Made by a program: the position numbers and the translations under genes. Source: Xanthomonas sp. GPE 39 (GTDB taxonomy: Bacteria; Pseudomonadota; Gammaproteobacteria; Xanthomonadales; Xanthomonadaceae). Taken from it: a DNA stretch of 64,000 bases. The notes beneath the pieces are model-generated. The model had not been told where the DNA came from. It saw only the letters and a program-made list of their open reading frames with translations, and did not search any database. The first letter of the stretch is position 1. The number at the start of each line of letters is the position of its first letter. Where the stretch lies: the NCBI RefSeq assembly GCF_000963005.1, contig NZ_JZHZ01000007.1:1613727-1677726 (forward strand), in the 5' to 3' direction. Shown piece after piece: positions 16,055 through 22,806 of this stretch.

Positions 16055-17204
16055 CGTCGAACTATTCACCGGCTGCGGCGGCTTGGCGCTGGGTCTGTCC
16101 CGCGCCGGTTTCCACCATGAATTGATGGTGGAATGGAACGGCGACGCGGTGGAAACAGTGCTGCACAACCGCCGCCGCCGCATCAAGCATGTGAGCGAAT
16201 GGCCGCTGGAAAAGGCGGACGTGCGCGAGGTAACTTGGCATCGCTTCGGCGGTCTTGACCTAGTGGCCGGCGGCCCGCCCTGCCAACCCTTCTCCATCGG
16301 CGGCAAGCACAAGGGGCAAGGCGACAACCGCGACATGTGGCCGGAAGTGATTCGGGCCGTGCGCGAGATTCGCCCGCGCGGCTTCCTGTTTGAGAACGTG
16401 CGCGGCCTGGCCCGGCCGGCCTTCGCCGACTATCTGCGCTGGATCATCGCGCACCTTCACCATCCAGAAATCACCCGCTTGGACGGCGAGGATCACGCGC
16501 GCCACACGCGCCGCCTGGAAGCCTCGCGCCTGGCCCCCGCCTATCGCGTCATCGTCGCTCAGGTAAACGCGGCCGACTACGGGGCCGCGCAGAAGCGCCA
16601 TCGCGTCATCGTCGCCGGCATCCGCTCTGACTTGGCCGATAGCCTGGCCGCGCCCATGCCCACGCACTCGCGCGAACGGCTGCTGTGGGATCAGTGGGTC
16701 AGCGGCGAGTATTGGAAGCGTCACGGCCTGCGCCAGCCGGCCGATGCGCTCATCCCCTCCACCGATGCCGCCGCGGTTCGCGCACTGCGCGCCTCGCGCA
16801 TGGCACCGAAGGGAAAGCCCTGGGTGACAACCCGCGATGCCTTGATGGGCCTAGGCGAGCCGAACGGGAAGAGCAATCACGTTTTTCAGGACGGTGCCCG
16901 CGTCTATCCGGGCCACACCGGAAGCCCGCTCGATCAGCCCGCTAAGGCGCTGAAAGCGGGCGATCATGGCGTGCCTGGTGGCGAGAACATGATGGTTAGG
17001 GACGATGGCAGCGTGCGGTACTTCACCACGCGCGAGGCCGCCCGCTTGCAGGGCCTGCCCGATACCTACCAGTTCCCGCGGTCGTGGACGGAAAGCATGC
17101 GCCAGCTCGGCAACGCCGTGCCGTCGCAGCTCGCCGAGGCGATGGGCACTTGGATGGCCGAGACGCTGGCCGCCGCGCCGGCATCCGACATTGAGGCGGC
17201 CTGA
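16047..17204 (+). CDS. DNA cytosine-C5 methyltransferase
   Basis: A 385-residue type II methyltransferase. Motif I is FTGCGG (7-12, S-adenosylmethionine binding), motif IV is GPPCQPFS with catalytic Cys79, motif VI is ENV (116-118), motif VIII is QKRHR (182-186), and motif X is QLGNAVP near the C-terminus. The variable target-recognition region lies at about 200-330. The start at 16047 overlaps the end of the regulator gene. It would protect host DNA at the site cut by the Eco29kI-like nuclease encoded next, and it is needed for the Vsr gene further on to make sense, because Vsr repairs T:G mismatches left by deaminated methylcytosine. Confidence 0.95.
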   Translation: MRSVELFTGCGGLALGLSRAGFHHELMVEWNGDAVETVLHNRRRRIKHVSEWPLEKADVREVTWHRFGGLDLVAGGPPCQPFSIGGKHKGQGDNRDMWPEVIRAVREIRPRGFLFENVRGLARPAFADYLRWIIAHLHHPEITRLDGEDHARHTRRLEASRLAPAYRVIVAQVNAADYGAAQKRHRVIVAGIRSDLADSLAAPMPTHSRERLLWDQWVSGEYWKRHGLRQPADALIPSTDAAAVRALRASRMAPKGKPWVTTRDALMGLGEPNGKSNHVFQDGARVYPGHTGSPLDQPAKALKAGDHGVPGGENMMVRDDGSVRYFTTREAARLQGLPDTYQFPRSWTESMRQLGNAVPSQLAEAMGTWMAETLAAAPASDIEAA

Positions 17205-18149
17205 ATGGCGAAGGCTCCGAGACTCCGCCCCGAGCAAACGGTAATTGTCGAGCTGCGCGAGCGGCTGGCCCGTCTGCGGGAAATCTTGCCCACGCTGTCA
17301 CGCCCGGCCGCCACGAAGACGATGGCCGAGCTGCTGGCGCTGACGGGCGAGATCGAGGAAGCCCGAAGCAACCTTGATCCGATCAAGGAACCGGGCGCCT
17401 CGTTCGATCCCGCCAACCCGGACACCGCCGGCCGTCTCGTGGCGCTGGCCCTGGTCGCCCAGGACAGGGTGCCGCTGGCGCGCATCGCGCGCACCTACGG
17501 CTCCGGCGTCTATGCAATTTATTACCACGGCGATCATCCGGCCTATGCCGCCGTGTCGGGCACCGAAACGCCCATCTATGTTGGCAAGGCCGACCCCAAG
17601 AGCGCGGACGCGCGCACGTCGCGCGAACAGGGGCCGCAGCTTTACGGCCGTCTGGCCGATCACCGCCGGATGATCAAGACGGTGGGCGACTACGCCACCG
17701 CCCAGGGCCTGCCGCACCCGCTCAAGGTGGACGATTTCACCTGTCACCGCTTGGTCTGCGCCACCAATGCGCAGCTTGTCGCCGAACGGCACCTGATTGG
17801 CACCTTCCGGCCGATCTGGAACAACGAAATGGGTATCTGCTGGGGAATCAGCAAGCATGGTGACTCGGCCACCACGCGCGCGAATAAGCGTTCACCGTGG
17901 GACGTGATGCACCCCGGCCGAAGCTGGGCGATGGCCGAAAGCCTCGAAGACAAAATGTCCCCGGAGGTCATCACCGCGCGGATCGCGGAGCACTTCGCGG
18001 CCAACCCGCCTCATCGCAGCCGGGCGCGCATCGTGCGTGGATTCCTGAGCGCCTTCGTCCAGAACGCGGCCATGACCCCGGCTGAGGTCGTGGACGATGA
18101 TGATGCGGTGGCGGCCGCCGTCAGCGGCGAGCTTCCGCCCACGGAGTAA
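17205..18149 (+). CDS. Eco29kI-family restriction endonuclease (GIY-YIG nuclease)
   Basis: A 314-residue protein. Residues about 100-230 form a GIY-YIG nuclease: GVYAIYY (101-107), PIYVGKA (123-129), R149 and H153 in GRLADHRR, E194 in VAERHL and N206/N207 in WNNEMG. The R-x3-H and E-x11-N spacing follows that of Eco29kI. Eco29kI recognises CCGCGG, but site specificity here is not proven. The protein is about 100 residues longer than Eco29kI, with an N-terminal helical extension and a C-terminal tail. It begins directly after the methyltransferase stop, so it is the cognate cutter of a type II system. Confidence 0.9.
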   Translation: MAKAPRLRPEQTVIVELRERLARLREILPTLSRPAATKTMAELLALTGEIEEARSNLDPIKEPGASFDPANPDTAGRLVALALVAQDRVPLARIARTYGSGVYAIYYHGDHPAYAAVSGTETPIYVGKADPKSADARTSREQGPQLYGRLADHRRMIKTVGDYATAQGLPHPLKVDDFTCHRLVCATNAQLVAERHLIGTFRPIWNNEMGICWGISKHGDSATTRANKRSPWDVMHPGRSWAMAESLEDKMSPEVITARIAEHFAANPPHRSRARIVRGFLSAFVQNAAMTPAEVVDDDDAVAAAVSGELPPTE

Positions 18150-18156
18150 GCCAGGC

Positions 18157-18567
18157 GTGGCGGTCGATCCCGCCCGCAGCGCGCAAATGGCGCTCATCCG
18201 GGGGCGCGACACCAAGCCGGAAATGCGCGTGCGCAAGGCACTACATGCCACCGGCCTGCGCTACCGTCTCCATGATCGGCGCTTGCCTGGCGCGCCTGAT
18301 CTGGTGTTTCCATCACGCCGGATTGCGCTGTTCGTGCATGGCTGCTTCTGGCACCAGCATCCTGGCTGTACTGCGGCCCGCATGCCGAAATCCCGTCTGG
18401 ACTTCTGGGAGCCGAAGCTGGCAGGGAACGTCGCGCGCGACGCGCGCCATATGGTCGAGCTAGAAGCGGCTGGCTGGACACCACTGGTAATCTGGGAGTG
18501 CGAAACGCGCGACGCGCAGCGCCTCGCCGCGCTGGCAGCGCGCATCAAAGAGAAGGGAAAGGTATGA
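18157..18567 (+). CDS. vsr: Very-short-patch mismatch endonuclease (Vsr)
   Basis: A 136-residue Vsr-family nuclease that nicks at T:G mismatches formed by deamination of 5-methylcytosine. Diagnostic stretches are RGRDTKPEMRVRKAL (Vsr N-terminal helix region), PGAPDLVF with catalytic Asp48, and VHGCFWHQH with His61 and His66. I prefer the GTG start at 18157, which gives the usual short lead before the family core; ATG starts further upstream lie inside the endonuclease gene. It follows the endonuclease by seven bases in the same operon and overlaps the next small gene (ATGA). Confidence 0.92.
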   Translation: MAVDPARSAQMALIRGRDTKPEMRVRKALHATGLRYRLHDRRLPGAPDLVFPSRRIALFVHGCFWHQHPGCTAARMPKSRLDFWEPKLAGNVARDARHMVELEAAGWTPLVIWECETRDAQRLAALAARIKEKGKV

Positions 18568-18740
18568 GCGAAAAGAACGCCACCATCAGCGCCGCCGTTC
18601 CTGTGGCCGTGAAATCCGAAGCCACCACCGTCGCAGTAGCGCACGGCATGAGCCTGGCCGCCCTGGTGCGCGAGCTGATGGCCCGCGTGGCCGCCCGTGA
18701 CGCCGCAGTGCTGGCCTGGCTCGATGAGGCCCGCCGATGA
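18564..18740 (+). CDS. Small hypothetical protein, RHH-like
   Basis: A 58-residue protein (MSEKNATISAAV..., ending DEARR) with a short strand-helix-helix pattern (helices around AVKSEATTVAVAHG and AALVRELMARVAA) that resembles a ribbon-helix-helix antitoxin or regulator. It starts in the Vsr stop codon (ATGA) and its own stop overlaps the next start, so it is coupled to both. The function is not known. Confidence 0.65.
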   Translation: MSEKNATISAAVPVAVKSEATTVAVAHGMSLAALVRELMARVAARDAAVLAWLDEARR

Positions 18741-19093
18741 CCGACCTGAAGAACCTAGAAAGCTGGCTGCATAAGACAGCCGGCCCGGCCCATGACGCAT
18801 TGAAGGCCGACCCGGCCCGCGCCGTCTTGGCTGACCGGGTGCGCTACACGCTCGATGAGCTGCTGGCCCAATGCGACCCTTCGGCCGAGCTGGCCGCGCA
18901 GGAACGGGAATGGCTGGATGCGCCAGCGGTCGGCCGTGAAGTGCTGACGTCCTTCGACCCAGCCGAACACCTGACCAATGCTGAGGCCGTGGCCGCGCTC
19001 CTGGCCGATGCGGAAGCCACCGGCGACCCGACCTATATCGCGCACGCCCACGAAGTTGCGGCACGTGCGCGGGTCATGCACGGCCTCAAATAG
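18737..19093 (+). CDS. Chimeric antitoxin-like protein (MazE-tail and HigA-head segments)
   Basis: A 118-residue protein with no intact DNA-binding domain. Residues about 36-68 (RYTLDELLAQCDPSAEL, then EREWLDAPAVGRE) resemble the toxin-binding tail of MazE-type antitoxins. Residues about 72-115 (FDPAEHL, then DAEATGDPTYIAHAHEVAARARVM) resemble the N-terminal part of HigA-like 'addiction module antidote' proteins, whose helix-turn-helix half is absent. No toxin gene is adjacent. The similarity is from recalled family patterns. It is translationally coupled to the preceding small gene. Confidence 0.6.
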   Translation: MTDLKNLESWLHKTAGPAHDALKADPARAVLADRVRYTLDELLAQCDPSAELAAQEREWLDAPAVGREVLTSFDPAEHLTNAEAVAALLADAEATGDPTYIAHAHEVAARARVMHGLK

Positions 19094-19106
19094 CGAAGCT
19101 GGCCAG

Positions 19107-19255
19107 CATCGCCATTTCTGGCGGTGCTGCAGGTGGATCTCATCGCCGGAAATGACGATGCGAGATCCACGCCAAGGGAAAGGCGCAGGGCGGCCGTCAT
19201 CGCTCGATCTGGCGATGCTCGAGCACGCCGGCGCGCATCGTCGGAAACGGCGATG
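19107..19255. repeat. Cluster of four 20-bp imperfect palindromes
   Basis: Units at 19107-19126, 19141-19160, 19198-19217 and 19236-19255 share the pattern CATCG-x-C-x(6-7)-GGCG-R-TG; the best is CATCGTCGGAAACGGCGATG (19236). A fifth copy differing by one base lies at 27196-27215 near the replication origin. The second unit is framed by GTGGATCT and AGATCCAC, making a longer inverted repeat (19133-19170). The cluster fills the gap after the antitoxin-like gene. It could be a partition site, a recombination site for the serine recombinase or a set of operators. Confidence 0.75.
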
Positions 19256-19260
19256 CAGAC

Positions 19261-19303
19261 TCAAAAACGACAAGGGCGGCCGCTGGCCGCCCTTGTCGTT
19301 CTT
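19261..19303 (-). terminator. Strong hairpin terminator at the end of the trb operon
   Basis: The arms at 19266-19281 (AACGACAAGGGCGGCC) and 19285-19300 pair perfectly over 16 bp around a 3-base loop, and the minus strand continues with TTTTT. It lies a few bases beyond the last gene of the trbJ-trbK-trbL operon. On the plus strand the hairpin lacks a good T run, so its main effect should be on minus-strand transcripts. Confidence 0.88.
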
Positions 19304-19311
19304 GGTGGAGC

Positions 19312-19545
19312 CTACGCGGCGAGTGACTGCCGCACCGCTTCCAGGGCCTGATGGAAATCGTCCCGCGTGGCCTGGCCCGTCTCGGCTTGGTAGTACAGCA
19401 CCATGAACATATTGGCGACGGCCTCGGCCATTGGTGAGAGCTGTCGTGCCGCCTCTTGGTCGATCCAGTCCAGGGCCGCGAGCTGCGCGGCCGCATGATG
19501 AACTGCCTGGGTTGCGATTGCATTGGTAGGATTCAAAGTTGCCAT
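19312..19545 (-). CDS. Hypothetical protein downstream of trbL
   Basis: A 77-residue helical protein (MATLNPTNAIATQAVHHAAA..., ending RQSLAA) with a GAGGTG ribosome site six bases before the ATG. It has no signal peptide or membrane segment. It is the last gene before the hairpin terminator and follows the trb genes on the same strand, so it is likely part of the mobilisation backbone. No function can be assigned. Confidence 0.65.
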   Translation of the reverse strand: MATLNPTNAIATQAVHHAAAQLAALDWIDQEAARQLSPMAEAVANMFMVLYYQAETGQATRDDFHQALEAVRQSLAA

Positions 19546-19608
19546 GATTCACCTCTGTAGTAGGTGGGTTGTGGAAGTGTCGGCCGGCCCCACGCCGGCC
19601 GGCGCGCC

Positions 19609-19866
19609 TTATCGCTGACCGCTGCTGTAGATGCCGGCGGCCTCGGCCAGCGGCGTGTTCCTATTGCTGCCGCTGTAGCTGTTGCTCGATGACCTGGGCG
19701 CCGGCCTGGTGGCCTCGATGGCAGACGGAGCAGAGCGATCAACAAAGGCCGAAACTTCCGCCGCTGCATCAAGCTCGGTTGATTGATCGCCAGGCTGCTC
19801 AAACTCCACTGCCAGCCGCTGCACCTGGTCGAGCGCCAGGCAGTCGAAAAAGCCACTGCGTTTCAT
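19609..19866 (-). CDS. Hypothetical protein following trbL
   Basis: An 85-residue protein (MKRSGFFDCLALDQ...). The ATG at 19866 has GGAGG seven bases upstream, which decides it against a GTG at 19872 that would overlap the trbL stop. The sequence is acidic in the middle and Ser/Asn/Gly-rich at the end, without a recognised domain. It probably belongs to the transfer backbone. Confidence 0.6.
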   Translation of the reverse strand: MKRSGFFDCLALDQVQRLAVEFEQPGDQSTELDAAAEVSAFVDRSAPSAIEATRPAPRSSSNSYSGSNRNTPLAEAAGIYSSGQR

Positions 19867-19868
19867 GG

Positions 19869-21530
19869 TCACGCCTCCGATTTACCGTGCTCGCGGTTGG
19901 CGAACGCGGCCACTTCATCATCAGGATCAGCAGCGGCCGAATCGGCCCCTGCCAGGTTGTTGCCGCCGAATGTCGGCACCGACTCGACAGCGGCGGCCTG
20001 GTCGCTCTCTGCGCTGGCTCGGATAGCCGCCGCGATCTTCCCGCCGGTGGTGTCTGCGATGCGTTCGACAGCGGCGTCGCGGATGTTGGCGGCCTTGGCC
20101 TTGGCAACCTCGCCAACGCCTTGCACCAGGTTCGCGCCGGCGTCGGCCGTCACGCGGCCCGCCGTACCGAGCGCCGCAGCGGCCGAGGCCAGCAAGCCGG
20201 GGCCGGTGCTGCCTGGTGCTGCCTGCTGGCCGCCTTGCGAGGCTTTCGCGCCGGTGTCGCTGCTGCCTCCCTTCGAGCTGGAACCTCCATCCGATTTACT
20301 GGACTGCTGCCCATTGCGACCACCCGATCCGCTGGCACCGCTGCCCGAGCTGCTGCCGAAACCGGCGGCCTGTGCAAGTGGTGTAGTAGTTCCCCCGCCT
20401 GAGCCTGAACCGCCACCAAAGCCCGCCGCTTGCGCAAACGAGCCGGCATCACTGCCGGAGCCAGCGCCACCGCCAAGCATGGGCATTCCGCCCGATTCAC
20501 CGCTGGCGCTCGCCCCTGCTTTCTCAAACGCTGCCTTGACCGCCGATATGCCGCCAGCGGCCGACGCTGCACCGCCCATCACGGCCGCACCGGCCGCGCT
20601 CGCCGCACCGGCGGCCATGCCCGCAGCGCCCATAGCCGCACCGATGGCAGCGCCTGCCCCGAAGTTACCAATGCCGCCAGCGCCACCGATGCCCGAGCCT
20701 GTGATAACGCCAGCGACAAGGGGAGGAACACGATTGACCAGCATGAGCAGCGCCACGCAGAAAACCAGCATCACGCCCAGCTCTTCAAAATTCAGCGTGC
20801 CGGTGTTCATCCTGGCGTAGAAACTGGAAAGCAGGTCGTTCCCGATGCCGACCAGGAGCACCATCGTCATGATCTGCACGGCCACGCCCAGCACGGTCTT
20901 GTAGTAGTTGATCGCCATGTCGGACGTCCAACGCGAGCCGCCGAAGCCGAGGAAGAAGATGCCGGCGTACATCAGCAGCCAGCCCGAGACGAGCAGCAGC
21001 AGCATATTCACAGCAACAACGGCCAGCAGGATCAGGATGCCGACGCTCAAGGCCACACCGATGAAGCTATCCACGGGCGACCAGATCGACGAGTTCCTGA
21101 ATGCCTGCTTCAAGATCATGAAGCCGATATCCACGATGCCGGAGGGCGTCACCGATGCCACCCCGGACGCCTGCTCACCGATCCGGGCCAGTGACTGGAT
21201 GATCGAATTGGCGAAGGCCGGGCCGTTGCGCAGCAGCCAGAGGAAGAAGCCGAAGAACAGAATGAAGCGGATGAACTCGGCGAAGAACTCGCCAATGTCG
21301 GCCTTGCGTAGCGCCATGAAGCCGAACGTGAAAACCAGCGAGATCGTGCCCAGTATCCAGAACAGGAACATGGCGGCATTCATCACCACCGTCTGCCAGG
21401 ATGTGGCCCGCGTGGCGAACTCCGTCACTACCTGGTCAAGCATCCCTTGGTTGGTGAGCTGGGCCGATGCGGCGGTGGAGTAGAGCGCGAGCGTGACGCC
21501 GATCAGCGCCGCCTTGTGCAGTGCTTTCAT
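19869..21530 (-). CDS. trbL: TrbL/VirB6-like polytopic inner-membrane protein
   Basis: A 553-residue protein. It has a signal-like N-terminus (MKALHKAALIGVTLALYSTA), five or six hydrophobic segments between about residues 45 and 270 (for example NAAMFLFWILGTISLVFTFGF), and a long Gly/Ala/Ser-rich low-complexity tail. This layout is that of TrbL, the VirB6-like subunit of IncP mating-pair formation. The ATG at 21530 overlaps the trbK stop (ATGA). The gene sits in trbJ-trbK-trbL order as in RP4, but none of the trbB to trbI genes is present, so on its own it cannot build a conjugation machine. Confidence 0.9.
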   Translation of the reverse strand: MKALHKAALIGVTLALYSTAASAQLTNQGMLDQVVTEFATRATSWQTVVMNAAMFLFWILGTISLVFTFGFMALRKADIGEFFAEFIRFILFFGFFLWLLRNGPAFANSIIQSLARIGEQASGVASVTPSGIVDIGFMILKQAFRNSSIWSPVDSFIGVALSVGILILLAVVAVNMLLLLVSGWLLMYAGIFFLGFGGSRWTSDMAINYYKTVLGVAVQIMTMVLLVGIGNDLLSSFYARMNTGTLNFEELGVMLVFCVALLMLVNRVPPLVAGVITGSGIGGAGGIGNFGAGAAIGAAMGAAGMAAGAASAAGAAVMGGAASAAGGISAVKAAFEKAGASASGESGGMPMLGGGAGSGSDAGSFAQAAGFGGGSGSGGGTTTPLAQAAGFGSSSGSGASGSGGRNGQQSSKSDGGSSSKGGSSDTGAKASQGGQQAAPGSTGPGLLASAAAALGTAGRVTADAGANLVQGVGEVAKAKAANIRDAAVERIADTTGGKIAAAIRASAESDQAAAVESVPTFGGNNLAGADSAAADPDDEVAAFANREHGKSEA

Positions 21531-21796
21531 GGCTTCGCCTCCTTCTGGTCTTTCGGGTCGGCCAGTTCGAGCCAGTTCATGGGCTTCTCGGTCGGCACGA
21601 TGCCGCCGGCGGTCGGCGACCGGCGCGAGCACAACCCGGCGAATTTCTCGCGCGTGGCCCTGTCCTCGATCTTCTTGATCGCCTCGATCTGGCAATTGGT
21701 GTTATTGACCTCGGGCATGGGCGGGATGGCCGGCTTGTTGTCGCAGCCAGCCACCAGCACCACCACGAAGCCGGCAAGCAGCATCGTTTTCTTCAT
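21527..21796 (-). CDS. trbK: TrbK-like entry-exclusion lipoprotein
   Basis: An 89-residue lipoprotein: hydrophobic signal with lipobox VAGC at about 15-18, then a short polar mature part (NNTNCQIEAIKKIEDR...). In RP4, TrbK alone in the recipient blocks entry of related plasmids. Position between trbJ and trbL supports the identity. Retention in an element that lacks the transfer apparatus suggests exclusion of incoming IncP-like plasmids as a benefit; that is inference. Confidence 0.82.
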   Translation of the reverse strand: MKKTMLLAGFVVVLVAGCDNKPAIPPMPEVNNTNCQIEAIKKIEDRATREKFAGLCSRRSPTAGGIVPTEKPMNWLELADPKDQKEAKP

Positions 21797-21811
21797 GGTG
21801 CAGGGCCTCCG

Positions 21812-22597
21812 TCAGCGGGTCAGTTCGAGCCAGTTTCTCGGGCTGGCCGTGCGCTCGATCCTGGATTCCCTGGAAGTCGCGCCGGCGGCCTGCTGTTGCG
21901 CCTCAAGGTCGGCCTGGGCCTGCATCCTGGCCGTCGCGGCGTTCTGCTGCGCGATCAGCAAGCCACGGATTTGCAGAAGCTGGTTTGCCTGGTTGGCTGC
22001 GAGCTGGTTGGCGAAACCGATGGCCTGCATCTGGCCGGTCGCGCCTTGCGCGGCCGACTGGAGCCGTTCGAGCTGGCGAGCGTCGGCGGTAAGGTTGCGC
22101 TGCTGCTGCTCCAGGCCCTTGAAAAGCGCGTCGTTCGCCTTCTTCTGGCTCTCGCTCGCCAGGTTGCGGTTCTGCTCCATCGCGGCGCGCTCGGCATCCG
22201 AGCATCCGGCGGCCGAGAAGCACGGCGAGCCACGGTAATAGGCCACGTCCTGGAACTTGCCCAGGTAGCTGTCCAGGCTGCCGAGCTGGTTCCGGTAGTA
22301 GTCCAGCGTGTTGACGGCATTCATCAGCCCGTTGATCGTGGACTGCGCCTGATCCCAGATATAGGCCGCCGGCGCGACCGTGTTCTGGATCATGTTTTCG
22401 TACTGCTGGAGCTGGGTTTGGTACTGCTCGATTTGCTTGAGCGTCTGCGCCACCGACTCGATGGCCGTCATGACGTTCTGCACCAGGTTCCCGCCGTCGA
22501 TGACGGGAATGCCGGCTTGCGCCGGGGTGATGATGATGCTGCCGGCCAGGGCAACGGCGAGCGCGGTTTTAGCCGCTAAAAGGCGGACGTGTTTCAT
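21812..22597 (-). CDS. trbJ: TrbJ/VirB5-like periplasmic transfer protein
   Basis: A 261-residue protein with a cleavable signal (AALAVALAGS-type hydrophobic core, cleavage after AQA) and a long Gln-rich helical region (QTLKQIEQYQTQLQQYENMIQN), as in TrbJ/VirB5 minor pilus subunits. The ATG at 22597 gives the signal peptide; longer frames upstream do not. Codons about 6-10 contain a KorB-type operator (22567-22581). First gene of the trbJ-trbK-trbL group. Confidence 0.88.
   Translation of the reverse strand: MKHVRLLAAKTALAVALAGSIIITPAQAGIPVIDGGNLVQNVMTAIESVAQTLKQIEQYQTQLQQYENMIQNTVAPAAYIWDQAQSTINGLMNAVNTLDYYRNQLGSLDSYLGKFQDVAYYRGSPCFSAAGCSDAERAAMEQNRNLASESQKKANDALFKGLEQQQRNLTADARQLERLQSAAQGATGQMQAIGFANQLAANQANQLLQIRGLLIAQQNAATARMQAQADLEAQQQAAGATSRESRIERTASPRNWLELTR
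22567..22581. promoter_or_regulatory. KorB-type operator, copy 1 (inside the trbJ start region)
   Basis: The 15-bp perfect palindrome TTTTAGCCGCTAAAA contains the 13-bp IncP KorB operator core TTTAGCSGCTAAA. It overlaps trbJ codons 6-10, downstream of the start codon. Identical or near-identical copies occur at 24626 and 29956. Confidence 0.85.
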
Positions 22598-22806
22598 GGT
22601 CGAATACCTCGATGTGATGAGCGGCTGCGCTGCGCCGGCCTGCTGCCTTGTCGGCAACTGGCGGCGTTGGGCCATCACAGAGACAGCACGCCGTATCGCT
22701 GTCCCGGTACCCCGACCTGAGCGACACCGTAGCGCCCGGCCATTTGTGTTGAACATCGGTGTATGGGGAAGCTCGCACTGCGCCTCCCAGAGAGTGAAAG
22801 CGCTCG

